DNA of 64,000 bases, from NCBI RefSeq assembly GCF_958450345.1, contig NC_088783.1, positions 103,845,302 to 103,909,301 on the forward strand, written 5' to 3'. Below, one piece after another: positions 1 to 11,943 of this stretch. The stretch comes from Calliphora vicina. Lineage: Eukaryota > Arthropoda > Insecta > Diptera > Calliphoridae. Each line of letters begins with the position of its first letter. The stretch's first letter is position 1. The notes below the pieces were generated by a model, which had not been told where the DNA came from, ran no database searches, and saw only the letters and a program-made list of their open reading frames with translations. The position numbers and the translations under genes were made by a program.

Positions 1-639
1 AACTTTTTTTTTTAATCCAACTTTATTTTGAAAATCACCGCTCTTTCAGCGTTACGTTGTCATCACTAGGCCAGCACTTTAAACAATGAATACTCTTTTA
101 CAATTTCAAAACCATATTGGCCATAATAAGTTTGAAGTTTGTAAGCGAGCGATACGTGTTATTCATAAAATACAATGCGATTAATACCCATCAGCACCAC
201 CACACCGTCTTCATTATCACCTTCATTAACATCATTATAATCTTCATTATCATGATCATTGTTTCATTATGATGTTATTTGGTAATAAAAGTTTTAGCCG
301 AAGAGTTAAAAATTCCTCAACGTTTTGGTATGAAGAGCGAAAGTTTTTGGGTATAAGTTGTAAATTGATGGTAAATGAGTGGCTCAACTAAATAAGCTTT
401 TTTTTGACTGATTTAAAGTAAAGGAAGAGATGCCAGATAATGGGATGGCTTGGATTTTTTCAAGACCTCTTAGTTGCAGTCATATTTCTACGAAAACATA
501 TTGTCATTTCAATCAATGTTTTGAAGAAAGTAAAAACTTTGCTTCCAAAAATAATTTTCCTGAATTCATATCTAGCTTTTTCAAAGAAAATTAATTCAGA
601 AGTACCGCCACGCTCCATTCCCAGTATTTGAATATGGTC
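1..639. other. AT-rich DNA without a recognised gene
   Basis: CATTAT/CATCATTA words near 205-275 form a short simple-sequence patch. The 63-codon ORF at 440-631 has no recognisable product and is probably chance. Confidence 0.5.
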
Positions 640-910
640 GAGTGAGTATTACAAGAATTTAGAACTCAGAAGCTCTTGATGTTCTGATTCTGGGGCAGAA
701 TCAAAATATTTTAGAAATAAAAAATATTGCAATCTTGCTCTGCGAGTAATTTGGTTGGTCCGAAAAGTGCTGCTTCTGAGGGGAATTTTTCTTCCGCCAA
801 CAAAACGCGTGTAATCCTCTGCTACGCCTATGTAAAATTTCATTCCAATTGGAACAGCTACTTAGAAATGGCAGATTTATTTCCAAAATATTTTGATTCT
901 GACCACTGTG
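640..910. repeat. degraded family-L fragment
   Basis: The stretch AAATTTCATTCCAATTGGAA, CTTAGAAATGGCAGATTTAT and the terminal GACCACTGTG at 902-910 match the end of family L (TTTAGAAGTTACAGATTTATTTCC ... CCACTGTG, written here in two parts). The left limit is unclear. Short overlapping ORFs here have no recognisable product. Confidence 0.45.
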
Positions 911-1170
911 CAGTGTGACGTTCGCTAAACTAAACACATTGCTTAATTACCTCGGGTTTTTAAATTGGCATAAAGATTACTTCAATCCATCTGATCTCTC
1001 TACAATTTACCGCATCTCTATACGATGATAAATGGAATTAATTTTAATTTATGGGCCGATACTTTAAAGTATTCTTTGGAGTTTCTCGATCGCATGCAGG
1101 AGAGCAAAGTTAGTAGGTGATTGGGAATTTTTTTGTAATTTTCTATACAAATTTATATCTTTATATATAT

Positions 1171-2016
1171 CAAGTAAGAGAGGAGCTATATTCGGCTGTG
1201 CCGAATCTTATATACCCTTCACCAAATAATACTATAAAATACAAATTTTAAATATTTGTAGGTAAAAAATTTTTTTTCCAAAGTTGTTTTTTTGGAAATT
1301 TTTTTTTTCGAATTGTTATTTTTAATTTTTTAAATTTAAATTAAATTTTTTTGTTTTTTAATTGTTTTTTTTTTTTGGTGAAAAAAAATTCGGGTTAAAT
1401 GCATGATTTTTACTTTTATTTTTCTATAAATTATCAAATATTTATTTATTATATTTCCTATAGCTTTAGTTTGATTTATAATTTCTTTAGCTGAGACTTA
1501 TTGTACTCCATTTGATTTTGCTGAAGGAGAATCTGAATTAGTATCAAGCTTATATTCGTCAAAAATTAAGTGGAACTGAAATGTAGACAATTGGCAACAG
1601 TATGCATTTAAGGGTTAAAAAATATTTTTTTCCGATTTTGACCCATTGTAGGTCCAACTTACTATAGTCTTATATACGTCGTTGCAAAGGTCTTTGAAAT
1701 ATCTATCATTAGATATCCATATTGTCTATATTAATGACTTAGTAATCCAGATATAGGTCAAAAATCGAAGTTGTCCTGGTTTTTTCCTCATATCTCAGCC
1801 ACTTGTAGACCGATTTTGCTGATTTTAAATAGGAAACTTCTCGAAAGCATTTCTAACAGAATTATTGAAGATTTGGATCCCGAAGATATCTGGGGTCTTC
1901 AGAAAATTGATTTCAACAGACAGACGTACATGGCTTAATCGACTCCGCTATCTATAAGGATCCGGAATATATATACTTTATAGGGTCGGAAAATTACAAA
2001 CGGAATGACAAACTTA
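1171..2016 (-). mobile_element. Helentron-like repeat, family A, copy 1 with a 213-bp insertion
   Basis: On the plus strand it begins CAAGTAAGAGAGG then the hairpin TTCGGCTGTGCCGAA, then TATACCCTTCACC. The interior has poly-T/A tracts, GATTTTGACCCATTGTAGGT, TATACGTCGTTGCAAAGG and GATATCCATATTGTCTAT. It ends near ACAAACGGAATGACAAACTT without the GGTGAAGGGTATA end. Orientation is given with the hairpin end as the 3' end. A segment at 1399-1611 is a later insertion. Confidence 0.75.
1399..1611. mobile_element. 213-bp insertion in family A copy 1
   Basis: It is flanked by direct repeats GGGTTAA at 1392-1398 and 1612-1618. Other copies (for example near 16155) read GGGTTAAAAAATATT without interruption. 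ATGCAT is found at the left end and near the right end. No coding is seen. The superfamily is uncertain. Confidence 0.65.
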
Positions 2017-2078
2017 AAATTAGGTGCCATGACTTCTGTATATTTAAATCGTATTTGGAGGAAAATTTGTCTAGATAC

Positions 2079-2935
2079 TAGGGTATTAATTTTTGTCGGT
2101 TAACTGTTCGAATTATTCAAAGTTGGTGATTTTCAAATAACAAACAAACCGATTAATTTGTTTCGATTAACCGATTAACCGAAATTTCTTTTTTTTGTAC
2201 TTTAACATATTTTTTTACATTTATTTTTCCATTTTAATTCAAATGTCAAAGTAAAATTACATATTTGTTCGAACATCCAAGAATCATGTTTAGTATAAAA
2301 ACTGACATATTTAATTTACATTTATTTGTCGGTTGAGTATATGATAATAGACGAAACTGGAGACACTACGGAAATAAGTTTTTATCAGAAATTATCGAAA
2401 TTATTAAAAATATTTAAAATCTAAAAAATCCAAAAAGGACTTCAATGGTATAATGGAGATTTTATATGCTTAGAAAAATACTATTATATTCTTTACCATG
2501 CCTTACCCCCTGTCTATACCTGACAAATATTTATGTTGTCAAGACAAAGTTTTCTGAGCAAAAGGACTAACAATTTTGTCATAACGAAGCAAAAATACTA
2601 ATAAATGAAGACCATATCTGATAATTTTATATCTTGATAACCATTTTGAAGTTTATCATGATAAAAATTTATCAGGTATAGACAGGGGGTTACTTTCGAT
2701 TTCACTAACATCTAGTTTTATTAAAACTAAAGAAAATTAATTACTTTTTGGTTGAATTGCTATGTTTTGTCTATTTTGTATTTAAGTACAGAAAATTCGT
2801 GGATATATTTTCAGTTTAAATAGAAATTATTCGGTTAACCGATTAATATAAAATTAACCGATAAAATCTTAACCCCGATTAATTATTTGCTCGATTAACC
2901 GATTAAACCCGAAACCCGATTAATTGAATACCCTA
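2079..2935. mobile_element. hAT-like element with GATTAACCGATT subterminal repeats
   Basis: The ends are TAGGGTATT and AATACCCTA. Candidate 8-bp duplications are CTAGATAC (2071-2078) and CCAGATAT (2936-2943), with six of eight matching. Both ends carry clusters of CGATTAACCGATTAA in opposite orientation, as expected of transposase-binding subterminal repeats. There is no transposase ORF. A smaller element at 2506-2689 sits inside. Confidence 0.6.
2506..2689. mobile_element. 184-bp MITE nested in the hAT-like element
   Basis: The inverted ends are CCCCCTGTCTATACCTGA and TCAGGTATAGACAGGGGG, perfect over 18 bp. They are flanked by TTA on both sides (2503-2505 and 2690-2692), which could be a 3-bp TWA-type or TA target duplication. 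It is non-coding. Confidence 0.72.
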
Positions 2936-4565
2936 CCAGATATGTACCTATATAAATTAAACAGTCATGACCGATATGGTCCAATTTTGGGAGGAAATAG
3001 TGGACCGATTTAATCCAGTTTCAACAAAAACTATTAATAGGTCATATCTTGAGATAAAAAGTTCAAAGGTCTATATTTCAAAAAAATAATTTTTTTTTGT
3101 CCAAATTACTGTTAAACATGTGGCATCGCCCTAGTTCATTTACACCTTCTTCAATAACTTTTCTTCAGCACTTTCGCTTTTATATCCAGACAACAAAAAA
3201 ATCAATGCAAATATAAAGCAACTCATCGTAAACTTTTATCTGTTGCTCACTCTTGCACTTTGCTCACTAAACAAATGGAAAAAAAGCTTTTTTGAAAGCT
3301 TTTCAACTTTACAATGACACTTTAGTTTGTTTGCTGGAAAGGTTGTGAGCATGCGCAAAATACTGCATAAAATACGTGACTTTTTATCAATTCACTACCG
3401 TTTCAATGATTATTTACATGGAAGAAGAGATTGAAAATAAGTTGAATATTAAAAAAAAAACACAATAAAAAGCACGTTGTCAATAATAAGATTCAGTAGA
3501 GTACTTTTTATCAATCATGTTTTGTTTGGCCATAAAATATTTTAGTTTTTTTTTAAGATTTTATTGATTTTAATTTTATTTACATTGATGATTAGAGTTA
3601 GATACTTAATCATTGCAGGTGGTTTGGACAATAACATTTTCGATTTGGCTTGAATTTGAAATGTTGCAATAATAATTATTGATTTTTTTTAATTTGTACG
3701 AATGAGTTATTTATTGACAGTTTTAAACACATTAAGTTAATACATATTAATTATATAAATTGTATAACTCGTAATAAAATGGTTTATTTAATACATAAAA
3801 TATAAAAACAAACTAGTTTTAAAATGCCACCCAATGCTGTACACGAGTTTATTATTTTTTCTCTCACCTTACTTAGATGTCAATTAAATTACTGTAATTG
3901 CTGTCAAACGTCTGCATTAATTTCAAACTACTGAGGTAATTTTTGTTTAAAATTGATGTTTTTGCACCCCAGTTGCTCAAGATATTTTATTGAATCTTTG
4001 CAGATAAGTTTAAAGCGTAATTCATATTTGTTAAACATATTTTGTTAAACTAATTGTTAAATATTTTATACGAATTATATTAAATAAGTCTCTTGCCTCT
4101 TATATGGACATTAATTGTAGTAATAATAAAAAATATTGGAAATATTTTTGTTTTTTAAATTCCATTTGAAAAGTATTGGAGTTTAGTTTATGTCTTTCAT
4201 TAAGGAGATGATGTAAAATCTGTCACCAAATGTTAAAACAGTTGATGAAATCAAATTACTTTAATTTATAAATATTTTCTCTTGATGATCGAATAATTAC
4301 ACATTCTTGAATAAACCTGAGTCTCTTTATATGAATTTCACACAATTGAAAGTTAAATAATAAAGGAATTTTCTGTTCAGTATTACTTTCATAAGGATTG
4401 TAATAAAGTCTTAGGTTATTGTAACCAGGTAAGGAAAACTTTGGTTTAATTGTGCTTCTGCAAAACATAGGTAAACTTTTCCTTATGTCAGATTTGTATA
4501 TGATCATTATTAATCTATTTTCGGCTTTATTGATCTAAATATGTTTATTTGCTTTATAACTCATA
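2936..4565. other. AT-rich DNA, nothing recognised
   Basis: The first ~180 bp, with 2017-2078, look like an old repeat (GGTCCAATTTTGGGAGG, GGACCGATTTAAT). The rest has no family match. The minus-strand ORF at 4256-4507 has no domain that can be recognised. Confidence 0.4.
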
Positions 4566-4789
4566 TAGGCTGTTTTTTAATACCTATATAACTTACTTAA
4601 GGGTTAACTATCAAACGAACTGTCATATTGACAGACACTTTTTGACATTTATGATCTGGCAAATCATCATGAATAGATGGACGCTTGACTATACTATCAA
4701 AATATCCGAATTTACTTTGAAAATCAATTTTAGCTTAACGGAACCCTCCAGACTCCATTACATCCAGAAAAATTCACCGTTTGGAGTGC

Positions 4790-5998
4790 ACAGTTGTATA
4801 GAAAACAAAAATAGAGGGAAATAAATATGTAACTTCTAAATGGTAAGTCCGATTTGAATGAAATTTCACATACATAAAGAGGAAGTGTTGTCGAGTTTAA
4901 GTTTTGAACTTGGACCTCATGGACCTAACAAGGGGCGCGACGTATGGTCTTCAAAGTAGGACACTTTGGGTATGTTACATTTTTAAAACGATCCTATTTA
5001 TTCGTTTGTGTTTCGATTTAAAAAAAATTGCACATACGGAATCTCCTCATTGAGCACTACAAAAAACCTCATAGCTATCAATTATCTCTTATAGCTTAGG
5101 AGCTATTCTCATTTGAAAAGTAAATTTTCAGCATTTTTACCGACCCTACTCCAGTTTTTTGATAACAGCGGATCCAAATATTTAGCGATGTATGTGTCAA
5201 ATAGAAAAAGAATTGTTTAAAAATAATGACTAAGTCCAAAGTAATATGCATTCGAATTTAAAAAATTTAAAAATAAATTTTTTTTAAAAAAATTCGCTAA
5301 TTTTTTGGGAAAAAAGTACTTTTTTTCTTTTTAACTTTATCGCATAAAATGTCTAAGAGGATGTATAAGGAATTTATACTATTTATACGATGTCCGTCCG
5401 TCCGCCTGGATGGCTGGTCGGCTGGCTGTCCATGTAAACCTTGTGCGCAGAGTACAGGTCGCAATTTTGAAGATAATTCGATTAAATTTGGTACATATTA
5501 TTTTTTCGGTTCAAGGACGAAGCTTATTGAAACTGGCTGAAATCGGTCCATTATTTCACCTAGCCCCCATACAAATGTCCTTCCGAAATTTGACTTTATC
5601 GGCCATAAATGTTTTATTTATTTATGTATCTCCACAAATTCCGCTCCAAATAAGTTTTATATATTCAAAATTCATGTCACCAAATTTTGTTACGATCATT
5701 CCATAATTAGTCATAGCTCCCATATAGACCCGCTTCCGAAAATCACTTTAACGTGCATAAATCGCTTAAAAATGTTGGTATACACACAAAATTCAACATA
5801 GTTAACTTTAATATAGACATAAATCACACGACCTAATTTCATGGTGATCGGTCCATAATTGGTCTTAGCTCCCATATAAGGCCCTCTTCCGAAAATCACT
5901 CAAAAATATATAGTATTGAAATTTTACTTAGGGTAGGGTATTATATGGTCGGGCTTGACCGACCATACTTTCTTACTTGTTTTTTCTATACCACTGTG
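4790..5998. mobile_element. CACAGTG-ended element (family L), itself interrupted
   Basis: It starts with CACAGTTGTATAG and runs through the family-L sequence (GAGGGAAATAAAT.TGTAACTTCTAAATGG, then ACCTCATGG...ACACTTTGGGTATGTTAC) to about 5345. There a Helentron-like copy interrupts it. The right end TTTTTTCTATACCACTGTG closes at 5998. Its ends are the inverted CACAGTGGTATAGAAAAA found in other L copies. A 5-bp target duplication is not clear here. It is non-coding. Confidence 0.65.
5346..5978 (+). mobile_element. Helentron-like repeat, family G, copy 1
   Basis: It contains GGCTGGCTGTCCATGTAAAC near the 5' side, then three degenerate stretches with TCGGTCCATAAT and AGCTCCCATATA. It ends with a hairpin TGGTCGG-gcttga-CCGACCA followed by TACTTTCTTACTTGTT. 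A second copy is at 30611-31174. There is no ORF with meaning. The hairpin plus terminal CTTACTTGTT is shared with family A, which supports assignment to Helitron-related non-autonomous elements. Confidence 0.7.
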
Positions 5999-6575
5999 CG
6001 TTGGTGGGATCATCGGACCTCAGTTCTTCAAAAATGAAGCCGGAATTCGCTTTAGGGCAATGGAGATCGTTACAGCACCATGATCAATGATTTTTTCTTT
6101 GGGAAAATATGGATGACATTCAACCAGGCTAGATGTTGTTTCAACAGGATGTCATACGGCGACCGCAACCTTCGATTTATTGAAATCAAAATTTGGCGAT
6201 AATTTTATTTCGTGAAATGGCTTGGCCTCCATTGTTGAACGATTTGAAACCACTTGATTATTTCCTGTGAGACGAGGTGAGGTCACTTGTTTATGTAATA
6301 AACCAGCAACAATTCACGACTTGGAGGATAAGATTGTTCATGGCTATTTCGAGCCAGCAATGCTCGAAAAAGTGGCCCAAAATTGGACGTGCAGAATGCG
6401 CTTCGTCAAAAACAGCCGCGGTGGCCATATACCAGAAATCATTTTCAAATGTTAATGTCATGCAATTTTTTTATTAAAATTTACTTTTTTGGGCTTAAAA
6501 ATACACCCTTTACTTTTACCTTAATAATATCTAACTCCAAAAAATCTAACAAACTGCGAAGCGTTTTTTTTGCAG

Positions 6576-6662
6576 CAAGAGTATCTCACAGGAATCGAAC
6601 CCACCACCTTCTGAATGATCAGCCATTGATTGGGGCACTCATGATCTCACTACTCCTCTACC
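6576..6662 (-). repeat. tRNA-derived sequence (pseudo-tRNA or SINE-like)
   Basis: The minus strand contains GGTGGTGGGTTCGATTCC at 6591-6608, a perfect match to the T-arm/B-box consensus GGTTCGANTCC. Upstream TGGTAGAGGAGTAGTGAG is A-box/D-arm-like. A full cloverleaf with paired acceptor stem was not recognised, so it is called tRNA-derived rather than a tRNA gene. Confidence 0.4.
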
Positions 6663-7449
6663 ATTAAATTAATAATTAAAAATTCCGGAAACATGTTTAA
6701 ACATGTTTATGCTCTCGTAGCTGCAAGCATGTTAAATAATTTGTAGTTCAATTCCAAAACAAAAGATTTCTATCATGACTTGATTTATGTGGTGGCAAAA
6801 TATTTGCATAAATACCGAGTTTAATTTATTAAACAAATGCCTAGTTTTGTAATTTTATTCGTAACTTTTTGCAATTACTTCAGCCTGGTTTTGCAGTTTG
6901 AATATCTTCACAACTAACTAGAAGCTTTAAAAGTGCCACAATTGAAAACGAAAGTTGTAAAACCACCGCTGCAACTACAACATATCATCATTCACAGCAG
7001 CAACTAGCCGCAAAGTGTATCATTGCACTGGTGTTGCAACAATTGGCGGCAAAATGTTGCTATAAATTTTCTTAAGCCAAACAACAAAAAAGAGGGAAAA
7101 CTGTCAGAGTGTGAAACCATGTGGAATCAACTTCCAAAAAAAAAAACAAATTATATTAAAGTTAATATTGCATGCGTTTAATGTGGCAAGTATATTTATT
7201 TTTCTGCTTTATATTTTAATGTCATTACTAGTAAATGTCAGTTTTATTTTCTTTGAGCTGTGACTAGAAATAAAAATGATATGCAAGAAATTAAAACTTG
7301 TTTATAAGTCACAACACTTTGACTGTCTTGATACTTTTTTGCTATTTGATATTTGAGAAATGTTGTGGTGAAGGTATATTTGAAATGTTTAAATATTGTC
7401 AACTACCTATGGTCCTACAAACTGGATAAACTTACCCCCTAAAGCTACG
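6663..7449. other. AT-rich DNA, nothing recognised
   Basis: No open frame, inverted repeat or repeat-family match was seen. Confidence 0.4.
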
Positions 7450-7895
7450 TTTCCGCATACACCGTAATCGGCACCGAAAACGAAATTCCATATATTTGCA
7501 CCGAAAAAAAGTTCATTTCAGAAATCGGCAATGAAAATTGGTAACAAAAACCTGTCATTTGGGGCCGGAACGAAAACAACTTCAAGTAGGTTGTTTTCGG
7601 TGCTGCAGGAACGAAATTATTTTAATTATTTTTTTATTTCAAATTTAAAGAAAATCAAAATGAATAAAAAAATAAATTTTCTTTATTGGAAGAGGAAAAA
7701 ATAATATAATTTGTCAAAAATAATGAAATTCTATTTAATGTGCGACATCCAAAATTAAAAAATAATTTCGTTTCTGTTTTATGCCGCAACGCACCCAACT
7801 GAAACGAGAACAATTCAGAAACGAGACGGTGACGAACACCAACGTTGTTCAGTTTCAGTTATCGTTATCGGCGCCGATTACGATGTATGCGGAAA
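7450..7895. mobile_element. ~446-bp element with GC-rich inverted ends
   Basis: The left end is TTTCCGCATACACCGTAATC and the right end is its inverted copy GATTACGATGTATGCGGAAA, with a second internal inverted block (GGCACCGA / CGGCGCCG). A clean target duplication is not seen. The plus-strand ORF at 7781-8029 crosses the right end and is not taken as a gene. Confidence 0.65.
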
Positions 7896-9039
7896 TCCAG
7901 TTTAATAAAGAAACACAAACGGAATTCTATTTAAAAAACAATATGAAAAATTTTCGAAAATTATTTGAAAACTCATTGATTTTCATAAACATTTTTATAA
8001 TAATTCATCTGAATCAGGTCCTTCAGTAAAAAAATGCAAGTAATACGGCATGTTCTGCATTGCGCCAGAAGTAACACTTTGAGTTCGATTTGAATTAAGA
8101 AAATGTAATAATTCAAAGGTTGAATGAACTTCGTAAACAAGTACATATATATCAGATTATTATAATTACTAAACTATTTCTAAGTAAGACAGATGGTAAG
8201 TAGTGGTCATTGAAAAGTAAGTTGTTCTGTAATTAAAAGTCATTACCAAGTTTTTGCTGGGACTAGCTCGGGAAAGAACTGAAAGGAGGTGAGTCGTTAG
8301 CGGAATCACGAATTTATCTTCTCCAGCCTGATAAATGAATCATTTAACTCATGTAATTATTAACTGTGCTAGTTCGCCTGAAATGCCTGACAAGTCATAT
8401 TTTCTATAAGTCCTAAACGTTACAATAGAAAAAAATTATAATATCATTGGAAGAATTACAACACGAATAGAGAAGTTAGTAAGTTGTGGAGCACTGTCCA
8501 GTTTTTCTATAACTAAGCGAAGAAAGATGATGATAGTACCCCGATCGAAACTGACAATATGTCTCAAAAAGAATATTCAACAAAAAGGAAATAATTTATT
8601 TATTACCAAAATCCACTAATATTTAAACAATTTATTGGTCGAATTTTCGTCAACTTCCCAAAACAACCAAACCCAAATAAAGCCAACTAAAGTTGTTAAG
8701 TAAAAATAGAAAAGAACATGCACTTGTCGGAAACATAAACTATAATCTCTCTACTGTAACTATTGTAAAATAAACTTCACACTTTATAATCCCCAACCTT
8801 TTGAATTTCTTCCATTCCCTCTTTGTCTTCCCTCATCGCATGGATCCTTCATACCTTTCCAATCCTACTAGTGGTACCAACATATAAAATACAAAAATAA
8901 AACAAAAAAACAATGAGATAAACATTTCATCCTACGACTAACATCTTACCTCCAGTCAGGAGACAGTAGTCGACTGCTCAGGCAATGAGGTTAAAAATAA
9001 AATTTACTTCCCTACTATTGGCCATCAAGGACATTCTTA
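7896..9039. other. AT-rich DNA, possibly the decayed 5' part of the RTE-like element
   Basis: Base composition rises slightly in GC after 8800, toward the reverse-transcriptase remnant. No reading frame could be followed. Confidence 0.3.
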
Positions 9040-11210
9040 AATCCCGATACTCCAAAACACTATTCAATCTGTGAAAGAGAGCCAATAATGGCGCGATTGG
9101 AATCAACAACGAACGCTCTGAATTCCAGTTTATGTTAGACTAGTACCTTAGGTTGAAGGCCATACCCAGCGCATATCAGGCAGCACCTCATGAAGATGTC
9201 TTAGTTTGTTAGTAATCGCTCTCAGAATGAGGGGTCAAAACACCAAAAATAAGAAAGGTATTCGAGAAGTCGAAGACAGAGCACTCGATCCGCTTCTCCG
9301 CAGGCTGGCTTCAGTCCCCGCAAATCATGCATTGACGATGTCATCAGTTTACGGATCATAATTGAGCAATCTGTTGAGTAGAGGACACCAATCATCTATT
9401 TTGGGAAACCATTCGATACTTTTTCCCATTCAACCATATGGAGTACGCTAGCAAGCAAAGGCAACCCAACGAAAATAATTGCTATTGTTAAAGCCACAGA
9501 TTGTCAAATTCTTCAAATCGCAATTAAAACTGGAGTGAGACAAAGTTGTGTCCTGTCGCCTCTACTTTTTAATATCGTCATGGACAACAAAATGAGAAGA
9601 GCCTCGTATGAACAGCGCACAGTGGTATGAGAATAAAAAAAGATGGAAATAAATCTGTAACTTCTAAACCCTTCCGCCGATTTGAATGACATTTCACATG
9701 CGAAAATAGGTAGTGTAGTCGAATTTACTTAATTTTGAATTTGGACCTCATGAGCCCACCAGGAGCGGGACCAGCGGTTCCCAAAGCAGGACACCTCGGG
9801 TATGTTCAATTTTTAAAATGATCCTATTTCGGCTACACTTCCTCTTTGCGCATGTGAAATTTCATTCAAATCGGCGTAAGGGTTTAGAAGTTACAGATTT
9901 ATTTCCCTCTTTTTTTATTCTCATACCACTGTGCAGCGGGGAATAATTTGGGAATTCAACAGAAGGTTAGAAGATTTCGACTATGCCGGCGACATATCGC
10001 ATTCGTTCAACAATACTGTATTAACTGAAAATATTCTTATTTTATCTTTTCGGTAAAAAAACAATACATAACACTATCTGCAAACAATGAGCAATGGAAT
10101 GGATATGCAGCGGAATATTGCGGAATTTTCGTTAAAGAAAACTTTCTTAAGCTTTATGAAAACTGTGTCTCTTCTGAACACTATTGTTCCACAACTTCAA
10201 TGATATGCCGGATAAGATCAATACTGAACAAACTGAACAAAGCTGGTCTAAAAATAAATACTGCCAAAACTAAATCAATGAGCATTCAACAGAGCATTCG
10301 TATCAACGTTCTGCTATCTCGGAAGTTTTCTGACTGTGACAGGTGGTTCTGCAGACGACGCAAGAAACCGAATAAAAGCTGGTAAACATACATTTGGTAT
10401 CTTAAACCCCATATGGTGATCAGCACATATTTCGAAAAGAACCAAGCTAAAGATATTTATTCCAGCATAAATGGATGTGAATAGTGGAATGTAGCTCACA
10501 ACTGTTAACTCGATACAGGTCTTCATAAATCGCTGCCTGCAGATAATTTAAAAAAAAAACTACAGGAACCTCTATACATATAAAAGTGACCGATAAGGTA
10601 AAGGGAAGATCATCTTGCATTTAAATTTTATAGTGAGATTTATGTATTTAAAGCGGCTATATTTTTCAAAATTTTACAAGGAAATTCTTATAAAGAAACA
10701 TTTTAAAGGTCACTTTAAAGCGGAAGTACTGTGTCGAATACGCCTTTTACTCAGTACGACGCTGAAATAGAATTAGTAACCTCTTTCACATATCTCGGGA
10801 GTATTATCTCCAGTTCTAGCGGTTCCAGTGAAAATATAAATTCACGTATATGTAAAGCTAAGGCTGCCTTCGGTGTGCTCTCTTCTGTTTGGCAATCCAC
10901 AACCATATTCAGAGACACAAAAATGAAACCCTGCAAGCAACTGTGAATATTCTGGCGTAACATCAGACACCAATTCGTATAGAAATTAAACGACGTAAAT
11001 GGTCCTTACTTGGACATACCCTATGCAAACTACAAGATAATATAACAAGACAATGTATCAAGTGGACACTTCAAGGAAGCCGAAAGAAATGGAAGCAGCG
11101 AAAGCTGGTGTATCCTAGAGCGAAATAAAACATATGGCTAGCGACAAACCCAGATAGAAAACCTTTGTTGAGGCCCTATGTTCCTAAAGGGAACCACGGG
11201 AAAATATATA
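9040..11210 (+). pseudogene. degraded RTE-like non-LTR retrotransposon (reverse transcriptase)
   Basis: Scattered in-frame blocks read IIIEQSVE, STIWSTLASKGNPTKI, AIKTGVRQSCVLSPLLFNIVMDNKMRRASYEQ (9515-9617), LNKAGLKINTAKTKSM (~10225), VTSFTYLGSIISSSSGSSENINSRICKAKAAFGVLSSVWQSTTIF (10770-10915; the pieces are from one degenerate translation) and RIEIKRRKWSLLGHTL (~10975). The order fits the fingers, palm, thumb and C-terminus of RTE-type reverse transcriptases. Stops and frameshifts abound and the catalytic YADD box is disrupted. A fold-back element sits inside at 9618-9933. Another short insertion flanked by AAAGTGACC / GGTCACTTT lies near 10577-10717. Confidence 0.8.
9618..9933. mobile_element. 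316-bp fold-back element with CACAGTG ends and a 5-bp duplication
   Basis: The ends are CACAGTGGTATGAGAATAAA and its inverted copy, with arms of about 85 bp that are almost identical. The target duplication CAGCG is at 9613-9617 and 9934-9938. It splits the RTE-like reverse transcriptase just after RRASYEQ. The sequence is a derivative of family L, as the arm contains AAATCTGTAACTTCTAAA. Confidence 0.85.
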
Positions 11211-11749
11211 TATATTCCTCACTTTAATTAAAGGCATATTATAATAATGGCCCTAAGTTACTAAAGTCAACACGACTTTTCGAGTTGAATTCATTATTAG
11301 TTCATTAAGTAATGAAGATACAACAGATAAATCAAATGTAAAGAAAAACTGAATAAACAATTAGAAGATTTTACTGTCTCAATTGATTCACTACAACAAT
11401 AAAAGTAATGAAATCCAATCATTAATTTTCCAATATTTAAAAACATCCATCATCTACAACAGCTCTTCAGAAAACTGGAATCTATTAGTACTAACGACTA
11501 ATATGAACATTATTGTTAAATTACCATAAACAGTTGTGTAGTGTAAACAATTTGTGTGACCATGAGACCAAGCGGAGGCAATACCGATTAACGCCAATGT
11601 CAATGTTATGAAATTCGATGCAAACATGAATTGCATACATACGGACGTTTGATAAAAGGAGTTGGAAATAAATATTTAGTTTCCCAGCAGTTTTAGGAGA
11701 CAGTCTCGAACTAGTGATTTTATACATCATTTAGGGTGACAACTATTTA

Positions 11750-11940
11750 CATAATTAGCTACTTGACTAGTTATTTTAACACGTGTATGACCCGTTTTGA
11801 TTACAATGAGACTGTCTAGTAGCTGGACCAAAGTAGTCAATGCATTACTAGCTACCTAACTGGTAACTTGATTAGCTACATAACTAGTTATTTTAATATG
11901 TACTGATGCTAATTGACTTCTAATAGTCAGCTAAAAAGAC
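11750..11940. repeat. 117-bp-spaced direct repeat
   Basis: TAGCTACTTGACTAGTTATT at 11756 recurs as TAGCTACATAACTAGTTATT at 11873, each followed by TTAA and then an ATGT/GTGT run. GACTAGTTA-like words recur between them. There is no coding and the origin is unknown. Confidence 0.5.
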
Positions 11941-11943
11941 ATT

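Larger units (their letters stand above)
4566..6500 (+). pseudogene. Tc1/mariner-type transposase remnant, split by nested insertions
   Basis: The 5' part (4566-4789) includes untranslated sequence with GACAGACACTTTTTGACATT and ends with a reading like LHYIQKN...FGV. The 3' part (5999-6480) continues with GGIIGPQFFKNEAG, a QQD..RRPQPS-like catalytic block, MAWPPLLNDLKPLDYFL.DEVRSLVYV, PATIHDLEDKIVHGYFEPAMLEKVAQNWTCRM and GGHIPEIIFKC. The PPRS.DLTPLDYFLWG-type block is characteristic of Tc1/mariner transposases in insects. Frameshifts and a stop where a Trp is expected show that it is dead. A related but separate fragment lies on the minus strand at 16590-17070. Confidence 0.85.
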
